From NCBI RefSeq assembly GCF_009371985.2, contig NZ_VIKU02000010.1:1-64000 (forward strand): a DNA stretch of 64,000 nt. The letters run 5' to 3'. The position numbers and the translations under genes were made by a program. Shown in pieces: positions 8,347 to 17,811 of this stretch (the stretch's first letter is position 1; every line of letters starts with the position of its first letter). Source of the stretch: Pelagihabitans pacificus. GTDB taxonomy: Bacteria > Bacteroidota > Bacteroidia > Flavobacteriales > Flavobacteriaceae. Below the pieces are notes generated by a model. That model saw only the letters and a list, made by a program, of their open reading frames with translations. It had not been told where the DNA came from and ran no database searches.

Positions 8347-9681
8347 TTAAATCCTTGATTGCTTGTAGGTATAGTAAAAAAGAATGATATTTTTCAAAAT
8401 GATTACAATAGTAGTACATAAGGCAATCCCAAAAACACCGTAATATTGCATTAAGATATAATCCAGGATTATATTTAGAATCAAAGCCCCTAAGGAAACG
8501 TAGGCCATGAAGGCATTTTTATTGATACTGGTTAAAAAGTTGACGACCACCATTCCACAAATTGAGAAGGGCAGGTAGATAAGAAAGATTTTTTGAATGT
8601 TCGAAACAACCTCTGTGTCGTCTGATGTGAACTCTTTCCTTTCAAAAAAAAGCGCTACCATAAAATCGGTCGCAAGGATACCCAAAACTATACAGACTAC
8701 TACTCCGACAAATATTAATTTAAGCATTTTGAACAAGGTCTTAAAGGTCTTTTCCTTGTTTTTAGCTAATGATTTTGAAAAATAGGGTAGCAATACATTA
8801 GTAAGGGCTATGACTAGAAGTCCACTTAAAAAAGCGGGTATTTTCCGTCCGTAGTTAATTGCGGCAATAGAACCAATTACCAACTGTGCCGCAAAGTATT
8901 GATCAACAACAACGTTCATCCCGGTTAAAAGACCAGATGATACCTTTGCCGGTACTTGCGCAAACATAATTCTTGCGTTTGCATTATTTAAATCGGGCCA
9001 TGAAATATTTATAATTTTCTTTTGAAAGCAAACTATTATTAAAAAAAGAAAACTCACTATTGCACCTGCTAGAGTGCCCACAGCCAGCACTTTGTCTCCG
9101 AGAGGTTCCTTAAAGAAGAAAAGACAGACTATAATTGTTATTGGAAGAAATAGACTTTCAAAAGAGGAATATTTAAATTCATCATTTATGTTTAAAAGAC
9201 CACTCAATAAAGACGAGAACCCCCATAACGCAATGCATGGGAGCAAATAATAAAACTGGGATTTTATAAGATTATAGTATTCGGTAGTGTGTCCTGGAAA
9301 AAAGAAATCCAAATAAGTATCCGTGAATAAAAAAGCAATCAACATGAAAGCAGCTGATATAAATGCCGTGACAAAAAAACCCGTGCCCTGGAAAGAACTT
9401 ATGTTGTTCTTTGTATTTAGCTCTGCAATATAATTTGGGATAAAAACACTTTTGAATGCTCCTAAGAAAACATTGTTTATGAAACCGGGAACAATAATGG
9501 CGATAAAAAACGTATCTAGAAAAACCGATAATCCGAAACTGGATGCGATGAGGGTTTCTTTGTAAAAACCGATACCCTTAATTAAAAGTGTAATGCTACC
9601 GACAAGAAGAATGTTCTTTACAACAACGTTGTTTCTAAGAGATTTTAGAGATTCTTTAGCCTTTAGAAACTGCGTCTTCAA
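8347..9681 (-). CDS. Polysaccharide flippase, MurJ/Wzx-like
   Basis: A 444-residue membrane protein with about twelve transmembrane segments, of the MOP exporter superfamily. The N-terminal segment GIGFYKETLIASSFGLSVFLDTFFIA resembles MurJ-type lipid II flippases; capsule loci of Bacteroidota often use such proteins in place of classical Wzx. It would move the undecaprenyl-linked repeat unit across the inner membrane. The only sensible start is TTG at 9679-9681: there is no ATG before the first membrane helix, and the stop of the preceding glycosyltransferase is 12 bases upstream, so translation may be coupled. Confidence 0.83.
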   Translation of the reverse strand: MKTQFLKAKESLKSLRNNVVVKNILLVGSITLLIKGIGFYKETLIASSFGLSVFLDTFFIAIIVPGFINNVFLGAFKSVFIPNYIAELNTKNNISSFQGTGFFVTAFISAAFMLIAFLFTDTYLDFFFPGHTTEYYNLIKSQFYYLLPCIALWGFSSLLSGLLNINDEFKYSSFESLFLPITIIVCLFFFKEPLGDKVLAVGTLAGAIVSFLFLIIVCFQKKIINISWPDLNNANARIMFAQVPAKVSSGLLTGMNVVVDQYFAAQLVIGSIAAINYGRKIPAFLSGLLVIALTNVLLPYFSKSLAKNKEKTFKTLFKMLKLIFVGVVVCIVLGILATDFMVALFFERKEFTSDDTEVVSNIQKIFLIYLPFSICGMVVVNFLTSINKNAFMAYVSLGALILNIILDYILMQYYGVFGIALCTTIVIILKNIILFYYTYKQSRI

Positions 9682-9693
9682 AAGAAATTGGTT

Positions 9694-10788
9694 TTATTTC
9701 GCTAATGTAAGCAAGTCTTCCCATTTTGAAACAATGCGATCTGCCTGGTACTTTTGGGTATAAATGCTGGCAGCATTCCCGATGCGCTTTATTTCCTGTT
9801 CATTATTCATTAGAAATATCAACTTGTTTTCGAGTGCTTTAATATCGTTCACCGGAATTAGATATCCGTTCTCACCATCGGTTATCAGCTCGCGCGGTCC
9901 GGTAGGGCAGTCGGTGGAAATACAGGCCAAACCGAAATGCATAGCCTCGAGCAATGCATTGGGGAATCCTTCAAAAATGGAGGTAAACGCAAAAATCTTA
10001 CTGTTACCATATAGCTCTTCAATATTTTCAGAGGTGCCCAATAACTCAATTTGACCAGACATGTTTAAATCATCAATGAGGCTTTCCAAAATTTCTTTCT
10101 TTTCTCCCTCACCAACAATATGAAGTTTCCAATCCTTAGGGCGAATATTTGCGAAAGCTCTTATAAGAATGTCTTGAGCTTTTTGATCGGAAAGGCGACC
10201 TACGTTTAAAATGATGTTTTCCCTACCAATCCCATCGGTCTTTTTAAATGAGGGATTGATGGGGTTGGGGATAATTTTTAGACGATTTTGACGTATAAAT
10301 TTTTTATAGAACTCCTTAATACCATCAGTTTGAACAATTAGAAAATTGGCTTTTGGATAAGCAAATCTCCTGAAAATTTTCCAGTACCTAGGTATGGAGT
10401 TATCTTCTAAATAGGGGTTGTTTCTTTCGCTTATTAGTACCGGAATGTTGCGCGTTTTGGAAGCGATGACCGCAAGAATATTAGCGGTGGTCATAAAACC
10501 GATGCATACATCAACCCTATCTTTTTTTAGGAAATAACCTATCTTTCTAATTAATAATAAGTTTGAGGAAATCGCCTGAAAGGGATTTTTACTAGGTTCT
10601 ATTTTCGCGGTACAATTCCTTATTTTTATTTCTTTGTCAAGGTCATAAAAAATAGGCGCATCAATAAATGTAATTATGATGACATTGTAAGTTCGGACCA
10701 ACGAGTTAGCAAGAATCGAAACCACCCTTTCAGCCCCTCCGGAGGATAGCGAGTTTATTACAAAGGCAATTGTTTTGTTATTTTTCAC
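9694..10788 (-). CDS. GT4 glycosyltransferase
   Basis: A 364-residue GT-B glycosyltransferase. N-terminal loop SSGGAERVVSILANSL; central NPINPSF followed by ILNVGRLSDQKAQDILIRAF; donor site EGFPNALLE (intact EX7E, near residue 270). The start codon is GTG at 10786-10788 (GTG AAA AAT AAC), 19 bases after the nucleotide-sugar dehydrogenase gene. Part of the run of same-strand genes from 14.4 kb downward. The motif set resembles GalNAc or galactose transferases of capsule loci, but specificity cannot be assigned from sequence. Confidence 0.9.
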   Translation of the reverse strand: MKNNKTIAFVINSLSSGGAERVVSILANSLVRTYNVIIITFIDAPIFYDLDKEIKIRNCTAKIEPSKNPFQAISSNLLLIRKIGYFLKKDRVDVCIGFMTTANILAVIASKTRNIPVLISERNNPYLEDNSIPRYWKIFRRFAYPKANFLIVQTDGIKEFYKKFIRQNRLKIIPNPINPSFKKTDGIGRENIILNVGRLSDQKAQDILIRAFANIRPKDWKLHIVGEGEKKEILESLIDDLNMSGQIELLGTSENIEELYGNSKIFAFTSIFEGFPNALLEAMHFGLACISTDCPTGPRELITDGENGYLIPVNDIKALENKLIFLMNNEQEIKRIGNAASIYTQKYQADRIVSKWEDLLTLAK

Positions 10789-10807
10789 TAACTCAATTTG
10801 AGTCCAT

Positions 10808-12091
10808 TTATAATCTTCCCGAGACAGATTGTTTTAGAATTCCTTTCACGTCATATAGAATTCCATTTTTCAATAGCAGCTCATCAAAATCAAGGCCTAT
10901 AAATTCTTTGTGTGCAACGGCAAGGACAATGGCATCAAATTTTATCGAGTCGGGCAATTCTTTTGTAGTGGTCAGCCCGTATTCATGTTGTACCTCAACG
11001 GGTGAAGCCCAAGGGTCATAAATTGTTAAGGCGGTGCCGTAACTCTTTAGATTCGAAATCACATCAACGGCTTTTGTGTTACGGACATCCGGACAATTTT
11101 CTTTGAAGGTAATACCTAAAATCAGAATGTTGGCCCCTTTTACCTTGATATCGTTTTGAACCATTAATTTCACAATTTCACCAGCGACATATTTTCCCAT
11201 ACCATCGTTCATGCGGCGACCGGCCAAAATAATTTCAGGATGATAGCCATATTCCTGCGCTTTTTGTGCGAGATAGTAGGGGTCAACTCCTATACAGTGA
11301 CCACCAACAAGACCGGGTTTGAATGGTAGAAAATTCCATTTTGTACCAGCTGCCTCCAACACGTGATGGGTATCGATACCCATAAGGTTAAAGATCTTGG
11401 CCAATTCATTTACAAATGCAATATTGATATCACGCTGTGAATTTTCAATGACCTTTGCCGCTTCGGCAACCTTTATACTTGGTGCCAGATGTGTACCAGC
11501 CGTAATGACCGATTTATAAAGCTGGTCTACTTTTTTCCCCACCTCTGGCGTGGATCCAGAAGTAACCTTTAGAATCTTTTCTACAGTATGCTCTTTATCT
11601 CCAGGATTGATTCGTTCAGGGGAATATCCTACAAAAAAGTCTTGATTAAATTTGAGACCACTTACCTTTTCCAGGACCGGTACGCACTCATCTTCGGTTA
11701 CTCCGGGATATACGGTAGACTCGTAAATTACGGTATCTCCCTTTTTCAAAACTTTTCCCACCGTTTCACTCGATTTATAAAGCGGTGTCAATATGGGTCG
11801 ATTGGTACTATCTACGGGAGTGGGTACCGTAACTATATAGTAATTGCAATCCCTTATGTCTTTCAATTGACTGGAGCAATATAGCCCTACATCCATTCGC
11901 GGAGTTATCTTCAGTACTTTTTGCAATATTTCATCTTCCACTTCTAGTGTACTATCCTTGCCCGATTGCAATTCCTTAATGCGATTTTCGTTGATGTCAA
12001 ACCCAATAACTGGATACTTCGTAGCAAAAAGTCGGGCCAAGGGCAGACCGACATATCCCAAACCGATAACTGCTATTTTAATAGAAGACAT
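10808..12091 (-). CDS. wbpO: UDP-N-acetylhexosamine 6-dehydrogenase (WbpO/TviB type)
   Basis: A 427-residue nucleotide-sugar dehydrogenase. The N-terminal NAD site is [16 protein letters not shown]; the central domain carries [18 protein letters not shown]; the catalytic Cys lies in [20 protein letters not shown], which with [10 protein letters not shown] is typical of the TviB/VipA/WbpO branch that oxidises UDP-GlcNAc or UDP-GalNAc to the uronic acid. NAD is reduced twice per turnover. The WbpP-like epimerase two genes upstream would supply or convert the substrate, so UDP-GalNAcA is the predicted product. UDP-ManNAc dehydrogenase (WecC) is the alternative but fits the motif less well. Confidence 0.85.
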   Translation of the reverse strand: MSSIKIAVIGLGYVGLPLARLFATKYPVIGFDINENRIKELQSGKDSTLEVEDEILQKVLKITPRMDVGLYCSSQLKDIRDCNYYIVTVPTPVDSTNRPILTPLYKSSETVGKVLKKGDTVIYESTVYPGVTEDECVPVLEKVSGLKFNQDFFVGYSPERINPGDKEHTVEKILKVTSGSTPEVGKKVDQLYKSVITAGTHLAPSIKVAEAAKVIENSQRDINIAFVNELAKIFNLMGIDTHHVLEAAGTKWNFLPFKPGLVGGHCIGVDPYYLAQKAQEYGYHPEIILAGRRMNDGMGKYVAGEIVKLMVQNDIKVKGANILILGITFKENCPDVRNTKAVDVISNLKSYGTALTIYDPWASPVEVQHEYGLTTTKELPDSIKFDAIVLAVAHKEFIGLDFDELLLKNGILYDVKGILKQSVSGRL

Positions 12092-12102
12092 ATGTTCAAT
12101 TT

Positions 12103-13431
12103 TTATTTTTTTCCAATCTGGAAATATTCAAAACCTTGTTCCTGCATCCGTTGATGGTTGTATTGATTTCTGCCATCGAATACGACCGGTTGCTTTAATT
12201 GCTTTTTCAGCTCTTCGAAATCCGGTGATCTAAACTCCTTCCATTCCGTTAGTAAAATCATGGCATCCGCATCTTGTAATGTTTCGTATTTTGAATTAAA
12301 ATAGGAAACGTTTTGTTCATCTTTCAAATAGAAATGCCGTGCCTCGTCCATGGCCTTGGGGTCGTAAGCGTTGATTTTTGCTCCCCTTGCTATGAGTTCC
12401 TTTATAATGTAGATTGATGGGGCTTCCCTCATATCATCCGTTTCAGGCTTAAAGGCCAACCCCCATACTGCAAATGTTCTATTTCTCAAATCCTCCCCAA
12501 ACCTATTGATTACCTTGTTGGCGATAACCATCTTCTGTTTGTTATTAACCTCTTCCACAGAGGAAATCAATCTAGCGGTGTAGCCGTACTCTTCCGCAGT
12601 TTTCTTGAGTGCCTTGACGTCTTTTGGAAAGCAAGATCCACCATAGCCGCTCCCGGGATAAATAAAACTGTACCCGATTCGGCTATCGGAGCCGATTCCT
12701 ATCCTTACTTTGTTTACATCGGCACCCACTAACTCACAGATATTGGCTATTTCGTTCATAAATGAAATCTTAGTAGCCAGCATGGCATTGGCAACATATT
12801 TGGTCATCTCCGCCGACCGAACGTCCATCGTAATCAATCGATCCATGCTACTTCGAAAGAATGGGGCATACAATGCCCTCATCTTATCTGTTGCTTCGTC
12901 GCTATCGGAGCCAACTACCACTCGGTCTGGCTTCATAAAATCGTTGATGGCATCACCTTCTTTCAAAAACTCCGGATTGGATACGACATCGAATTGAACT
13001 TCGAGACCCCGGTTCTCCAATTCTTGGTCAATGGTTGCTTTTACCTTGTCTGCCGTTCCTACGGGTACAGTGGACTTATCCACAATAATTAAAGGATGTG
13101 TCATGTGTAACCCAATTTCCTTAGCTACTTGCAGCACGTATTGTAGATCTGCGGAACCATCATCACCCATAGGCGTTCCTACGGCAATAAAGGCTATATC
13201 GCATTTTTCCAAGTTCTTTGAAAGATCCGTACTGAACCTCAGGGTTTTATTCTTTAGGTTTCTTTTCACCATGGGCTCCAGACCCGGTTCATAAATAGGG
13301 ATGATACCTTGTTCCAGATTTGCAATCTTTTGGGCATCAACATCGATACAGGTGACCGTATTGCCCATTTCGGAAAAACAAGTGCCGCTTACCAAGCCGA
13401 CATATCCCGTTCCTATAACAGTTAAATTCAT
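12103..13431 (-). CDS. ugd: UDP-glucose 6-dehydrogenase
   Basis: A 442-residue enzyme oxidising UDP-glucose to UDP-glucuronate with two NAD. It shows [20 protein letters not shown] at the N-terminus, the [20 protein letters not shown] helix in the middle, and the catalytic Cys in [16 protein letters not shown] near residue 260. Length is normal for bacterial Ugd of the short single-chain type. It starts two bases after the epimerase gene stop and is followed after 11 bases by the second dehydrogenase, so all three share an mRNA. Its product feeds the UDP-glucuronate 4-epimerase at 14570-15598. Confidence 0.94.
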   Translation of the reverse strand: MNLTVIGTGYVGLVSGTCFSEMGNTVTCIDVDAQKIANLEQGIIPIYEPGLEPMVKRNLKNKTLRFSTDLSKNLEKCDIAFIAVGTPMGDDGSADLQYVLQVAKEIGLHMTHPLIIVDKSTVPVGTADKVKATIDQELENRGLEVQFDVVSNPEFLKEGDAINDFMKPDRVVVGSDSDEATDKMRALYAPFFRSSMDRLITMDVRSAEMTKYVANAMLATKISFMNEIANICELVGADVNKVRIGIGSDSRIGYSFIYPGSGYGGSCFPKDVKALKKTAEEYGYTARLISSVEEVNNKQKMVIANKVINRFGEDLRNRTFAVWGLAFKPETDDMREAPSIYIIKELIARGAKINAYDPKAMDEARHFYLKDEQNVSYFNSKYETLQDADAMILLTEWKEFRSPDFEELKKQLKQPVVFDGRNQYNHQRMQEQGFEYFQIGKK

Positions 13432-13433
13432 TG

Positions 13434-14432
13434 TTATCTATAATTTTCCCAGTACCATTCAACCGCCTGTTTGAGGCCGTTTTCAATTCCATATTGGGGG
13501 TTATAGCCCAAGAGTCTTTTTGCCTTGTCAATAGAAGCTAATGAATGAGGCACATCACCCTGTCTGGGGGGACCATAAATTGTTTCGATATTACGGATTT
13601 CCGAATCAAATACACCGAGATTTTTCTTTAGGAGTGTAATCAGTTCATTAAGGTCGGTGCGTTCTCCATAAGCCACATTATAAACGGTGTTTACCGCTTT
13701 TTTATTGTCATTAACAATCGACAGAACGTTCATTTGTATCACATTGTCGATATACGTAAAATCCCTTGAGAAAGAACCGTCGCCGTTTACGACCGGTGAT
13801 TCATGTTTCATAAGCCGAATTACAAACTTGGGGATTACGGCGGCATAGGCCCCATTTGGGTCTTGTTTACGTCCAAAAACATTGAAGTATCTGAGTCCTA
13901 TAGTCTCTAAACCGTAGGTCTTACTAAAGACATCGGCATATAATTCATTGGTATATTTTGTAATTGCATAGGGGGAAAGCGGTTTCCCAATATGCTCCTC
14001 AACTTTAGGCAAACTTTCCGAATCGCCGTAGGTCGAAGAGCTAGCGGCATATACAAACCGCTTTATACCCTTATCCCGGGAGGCAACCAGCATATTCAAA
14101 AAACCTGAAATGTTAACGGCATTACTGGTTATCGGGTCTTCAATAGATCTTGGCACGGAGCCAAGTGCGGCTTGGTGTAATACATAATCTACATTTTCGC
14201 ACGCTTTGAGACAATCATCAAGATTACGAATATCCCCTTCTATAAACGTGAACTTTTTTTCGGCGTGTAGATGAGCAATATTTTCTTTTTTTCCTGTTGC
14301 GAAATTATCTAAACAAACCACGGGGTTTCCATTTCCAAGAAGTGCTTCACATAAATTAGATCCGATAAAACCAGCTCCTCCGGTGACCAAAATCTTATGT
14401 TGGGGATCTAGTTTCAACAATGACAAGTCCAT
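13434..14432 (-). CDS. wbpP: UDP-GlcNAc/UDP-GlcNAcA 4-epimerase (WbpP/TviC type)
   Basis: A 332-residue extended short-chain dehydrogenase. NAD-binding loop VTGGAGFIGSNLCEALL at about 17-33; the block VLHQAALGSVPRSIEDPITSNAVN is diagnostic of the WbpP/TviC group; catalytic Ser-Tyr-Lys are in SSTYGDSE and SPYAITKYTNE. Family members interconvert UDP-GlcNAc and UDP-GalNAc and their uronic acids at C4. Paired with the WbpO-like dehydrogenase it makes UDP-GalNAcA, as in Pseudomonas O6 and Vi antigen synthesis. The 137-base gap upstream has a near-consensus -7 box, so it may head the long minus-strand operon. Confidence 0.9.
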   Translation of the reverse strand: MDLSLLKLDPQHKILVTGGAGFIGSNLCEALLGNGNPVVCLDNFATGKKENIAHLHAEKKFTFIEGDIRNLDDCLKACENVDYVLHQAALGSVPRSIEDPITSNAVNISGFLNMLVASRDKGIKRFVYAASSSTYGDSESLPKVEEHIGKPLSPYAITKYTNELYADVFSKTYGLETIGLRYFNVFGRKQDPNGAYAAVIPKFVIRLMKHESPVVNGDGSFSRDFTYIDNVIQMNVLSIVNDNKKAVNTVYNVAYGERTDLNELITLLKKNLGVFDSEIRNIETIYGPPRQGDVPHSLASIDKAKRLLGYNPQYGIENGLKQAVEWYWENYR

Positions 14433-14451
14433 TAATTAAATTTTAAAGCTG

Positions 14452-14459
14452 CAAAGATG
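14452..14459 (-). promoter_or_regulatory. Near-consensus -7 box upstream of the wbpP-ugd-wbpO operon
   Basis: On the minus strand the sequence is CATCTTTG, one base from the Bacteroidota -7 consensus TAnnTTTG, about 20 bases before the start of the WbpP-like gene. A convincing -33 TTG at the right distance was not seen. Confidence 0.4.
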
Positions 14460-14569
14460 GGCAAAAGAAAATTAAAATTCATAATATTTCATATCAGGAG
14501 TAATTAAATCCGACAAAATCATCCCGTTCATATTTTGATGGGGATTTAAGCGAAGATATCCTTGTTATA

Positions 14570-15598
14570 CTATGAGCAATGTAAGTTGTAATACTGCTTA
14601 TACCAGCTAATAAAAGAAACAATACCTTTTTTAATGGGAGTATTGGGACTGTAATTATAGTCGCGAATTAAGGTATCCACATTGGCCCAAGTCTTTTCCA
14701 CGTCCCCTGCCTGCATGGGCAATAACTCCCTTTTAGCTTTAATTCCCAGTGCTTGCTCTATTTCTTCTATGAAGTCAAGTAGTCTTACTGATTTGTTGTT
14801 TCCGATGTTATAGACCATGTGTGCAGATGGTCGCCCGGCAGTGCCTTTCTCCAGGATGCGGACCACCCCTTCCGTGATATCATCGATGTAGGTAAAGTCT
14901 CTTTCCATGTTACCTTTGTTAAAAATCTTGATGGGGTTGCCTTTGATAATCGCATCCGTAAACAGAAACATTGCCATATCCGGTCTTCCCCAAGGGCCAT
15001 ACACGGTAAAAAATCGCAATCCTGTTGTGGGAAAACCAAACAAATGTGTATATGTATGCGCCATGAGTTCGTTACTCTTTTTTGTTGCTGCATATAGACT
15101 TGCGGGGAAATCAACCCTATCACTGGGTTCGAAAGGAACTTTATTGTTCAATCCATAAACGCTCGAGCTACTTGCGTATACCAAATGTTTTATTTGATGG
15201 TGTCGACAGCATTCTAAAATATTTAGAAAACCGACAATGTTACTATCGACATAGGTTTCGGGATTTTCCAGACTGTACCGTACCCCAGCCTGGGCAGCTA
15301 AATTGCAAACCACATCAAAATTCTCAGTTTGGAAGAGTAGGGGGAGGGTATCCCGATCTTCCAGTGTTAAGCGGATGAATTTGAAGCGATCCCCGTAAAT
15401 GTTGCTGTCGCAGGAGTTCTTGAAAATACGAGCGTTTTCTTTTTGTATTCCTAACTCCTGTAGACGATCATACTTCAAATTCACATCGTAGTAGTCGTTG
15501 ATGTTGTCGAGTCCTACGACCTCATGTCCCTTTTCGATAAGTTTTCTCGAAACGTGGTATCCAATAAAGCCGGCCGCTCCGGTAACTAGTATTTTCAT
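14570..15598 (-). CDS. UDP-glucuronate 4-epimerase
   Basis: A 342-residue extended SDR epimerase of the CapI/LspL group. NAD site VTGAAGFIGYHVSRKLIEKG; the diagnostic GLDNINDYYDVNLKYDRL follows; catalytic residues in YASSSSVYG and YAATKKSNE; then GLRFFTVYGPWGRPDMA, a block typical of UDP-glucuronate epimerases. It converts UDP-GlcA, made by the Ugd encoded in the same cluster, to UDP-GalA. It is the outermost gene of this minus-strand run, with a 400-base AT-rich region upstream shared with the divergent pectate lyase gene. Confidence 0.92.
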   Translation of the reverse strand: MKILVTGAAGFIGYHVSRKLIEKGHEVVGLDNINDYYDVNLKYDRLQELGIQKENARIFKNSCDSNIYGDRFKFIRLTLEDRDTLPLLFQTENFDVVCNLAAQAGVRYSLENPETYVDSNIVGFLNILECCRHHQIKHLVYASSSSVYGLNNKVPFEPSDRVDFPASLYAATKKSNELMAHTYTHLFGFPTTGLRFFTVYGPWGRPDMAMFLFTDAIIKGNPIKIFNKGNMERDFTYIDDITEGVVRILEKGTAGRPSAHMVYNIGNNKSVRLLDFIEEIEQALGIKAKRELLPMQAGDVEKTWANVDTLIRDYNYSPNTPIKKGIVSFISWYKQYYNLHCS

Positions 15599-16001
15599 GG
15601 CCTTAATAATAAGCTACAAATATCCAATTTTACATTTCCAAATACACTAATTGAATCGTTTTTATTCAAACATTTACATCAAGGCCTTTGGAGACTTAAG
15701 AGGTCCAACCAAACAAACCTCCACCATCTTGTTTTTGATGGGTAGAAATTTGTTTGAAGAATTGACGAATGCGCTAGTTTGGATGTCCCGATTATGTTAA
15801 AAAATGTTAAGAAAAAGTGCACTTCAACGAATTTTTGAGTTTGTGACGTCCAAAAAAGGAAACCATTACGTACCACTGTTTGTATTCAAAAAACTCATTT
15901 CGGTTGCAGTTCAACGAAAAAAACAGGTTTTTACCGGTAAATTTAAAATTATTAATATTTTTGTTAACCCAAATCTTACACATTTAAAATCTTAACCTAC
16001 T
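15599..16001. other. Divergent regulatory region between epimerase and lyase genes
   Basis: About 400 AT-rich bases between divergent genes. It holds a perfect -7 box for the plus-strand gene (15956-15963). On the minus side I found no exact -7 match. Short reading frames here have no protein-like character. Confidence 0.5.
15956..15963 (+). promoter_or_regulatory. -7 promoter box for the pectate lyase-like gene
   Basis: TATTTTTG matches the Bacteroidota consensus TAnnTTTG exactly. It would start transcription near 15970 and give a leader of about 30 bases before the ATG at 16002. The -33 element is not clear. Confidence 0.5.
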
Positions 16002-17738
16002 ATGAACATCAAATCCCCCTCCCCTGTTGTTATGCTCTATTTTTTTGTCTTTTTTGTAAGTATTTCTTGTACAAAAGACTCTGATTTACTTTCTGATTAT
16101 GTATCAACAGAGTTACAGCCAGATCTCGTTTTCAAAACTTTTGTAGTGGATGATCGGTTTTCCACAACCCCAGAAACCAGTATTACGGTGGACGTACTAG
16201 AGAACGATACCTTTTCCGATGAGGCCAATGTTAAAATTATCGGGGTTTCGGAACCAGCCAATGGCACCGTTGAAATTAATGAAGACAAAACGATTACCTA
16301 TACACCCAATCCACCTGATGAGAACGATACGACTGCAGATACTACGGATACAACCGATACATCCGACGATACTACCGATACCCCTGAAGATACTACGGAT
16401 ACGACGGAAGAAACTACCGATACATTCACCTATACCACCGAGGTCGTTAACGAAGATGAAACGGTCACTGTGGAGGAGGGAACGGTTACTGTGGAGATCA
16501 TTGACTATGGCGAACTCAAAGCTTTTCCATCAGCTTATGGTTTTGGAAAGAATACCACAGGTGGGCGTGGCGGTTATGTTGTAGAGGTAACCAATCTTAA
16601 TGACCGTGGAGCAGGAAGCTTGAGAGAAGCTTTAAAAATGACCGGCACACGAACTATAGTTTTTCGGGTGGGTGGAACAATCAATTGTAGTTCTTATCTG
16701 GATATTCCACAAGGCTCTGGTAATGTGACTATCGCAGGTCAAACAGCCCCTGGGGAAGGAATACTTATCAAAGGAGCAGAGTTAAGGATAAGTGCATCCA
16801 ATGTGATTGTACGCTACTTAAGGATAAGACCCGGTAGTGGTACCAATGGCAGTAACGAAGATGGAATAAATATTTCAGCTTATAACGGGGATAACTTACA
16901 GAATATAATCATTGACCATTGCAGTATCAGCTGGGCGCGCGACGAGAATTTTGCTTTGGTCGGAGGATTTTCCGGTTCAACTATTAAAAATGTTACTCTT
17001 CAAAATTCGATTATTTCGGAAAGCGGCTATGGTGCGTTAAATTATAAGGGTACTTCAAATATAACCTACTTCGGTAATTTGTTTGCTTTAAATTCCGAAA
17101 GAAATATACGAGCGAATCATCCGGTATCAAATGCATTGGATTTTGAAATGATTAATAATTTGGTGTACGGTGGTAAATGGCGCACAAACGTGAGTTTAGG
17201 ATCAAAATTTTCTGCAATCAACAATAAATATAAGGCTTCGAATCAAGTGGATTCCCGTGGCTCCGTTTCCGTACACGGTGAATCTGATGGTACTGGGGAG
17301 GCCGGGGAAACATATGCATTCATAACCGGAAATATTCAAATTTCAGGGCAATCGGAATACAGTGGAAATCTAAGTAACTATCTAAAATCATCTGCTTTCT
17401 CCGATTCCGGAACGGCTGCAGCAGCAATTCCTGCTAACCAATTGGAGGCAAATCTTTTGAACGTGGTAGGCGCCAGTTTTCCAAGAAGAGACGCTGTAGA
17501 CACTAGAATAATTGATAGCTATAATGCCGGTAACGGATCGTTGGCAAGCAATGGCTCTTACCCGCAAATTCCAACCGTCTCCTCAGAAGAGTTGGATAGT
17601 GATAAAGATGGTATGTCTAATGAATGGGAAAAATCTGTCGGACTAGACCCGAACAATCCTGACGACGGGAACGAAGATCGAAACGACGATGGCTACACCA
17701 ATTTGGAAGATTTCTTAAACCAAGTGGATTTTGATTGA
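16002..17738 (+). CDS. Pectate lyase-like (PL1 type) lipoprotein
   Basis: A 578-residue exported protein. The N-terminus is a lipoprotein signal peptide with the lipobox Cys at 23 (FVSISC). An Ig/cadherin-like domain (VDVLENDTF, ANGTVEINEDKTITYTP) spans about 45-105, then an Asp/Thr-rich linker of short repeats to about 145. The catalytic module from about 178 opens FGKNTTGGRGG and VTNLNDRGAGSLREAL and continues with the VTIAGQTAPGEGILI rung pattern of a right-handed beta-helix, as in family 1 pectate lyases of Bacteroidota. The C-terminus (531-578) has Asp-rich calcium-binding repeats (DSDKDGMSNEWE). It should cleave polygalacturonate by beta-elimination at the cell surface. Its neighbours make UDP-GalA, so the cell's own polymer is a possible substrate. 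Confidence 0.82.
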   Translation: MNIKSPSPVVMLYFFVFFVSISCTKDSDLLSDYVSTELQPDLVFKTFVVDDRFSTTPETSITVDVLENDTFSDEANVKIIGVSEPANGTVEINEDKTITYTPNPPDENDTTADTTDTTDTSDDTTDTPEDTTDTTEETTDTFTYTTEVVNEDETVTVEEGTVTVEIIDYGELKAFPSAYGFGKNTTGGRGGYVVEVTNLNDRGAGSLREALKMTGTRTIVFRVGGTINCSSYLDIPQGSGNVTIAGQTAPGEGILIKGAELRISASNVIVRYLRIRPGSGTNGSNEDGINISAYNGDNLQNIIIDHCSISWARDENFALVGGFSGSTIKNVTLQNSIISESGYGALNYKGTSNITYFGNLFALNSERNIRANHPVSNALDFEMINNLVYGGKWRTNVSLGSKFSAINNKYKASNQVDSRGSVSVHGESDGTGEAGETYAFITGNIQISGQSEYSGNLSNYLKSSAFSDSGTAAAAIPANQLEANLLNVVGASFPRRDAVDTRIIDSYNAGNGSLASNGSYPQIPTVSSEELDSDKDGMSNEWEKSVGLDPNNPDDGNEDRNDDGYTNLEDFLNQVDFD

Positions 17739-17749
17739 GTAGTTTTACG

Positions 17750-17797
17750 AAAAAAAAAAAGAGGTCGTCCGACTAATTTTGGACGGCCTCTTTTTTT
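17750..17797. terminator. Bidirectional intrinsic terminator
   Basis: An A-run (17750-17760), stem GAGGTCGTCC (17761-17770), loop of ten, stem GGACGGCCTC (17781-17790) and a T-run. One G-U pair breaks an otherwise perfect 10-bp stem. It lies between the convergent lyase (ending 17738) and oxidase (ending 17812) genes and can serve both. Confidence 0.9.
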
Positions 17798-17811
17798 GGA
17801 TACAGCAATCG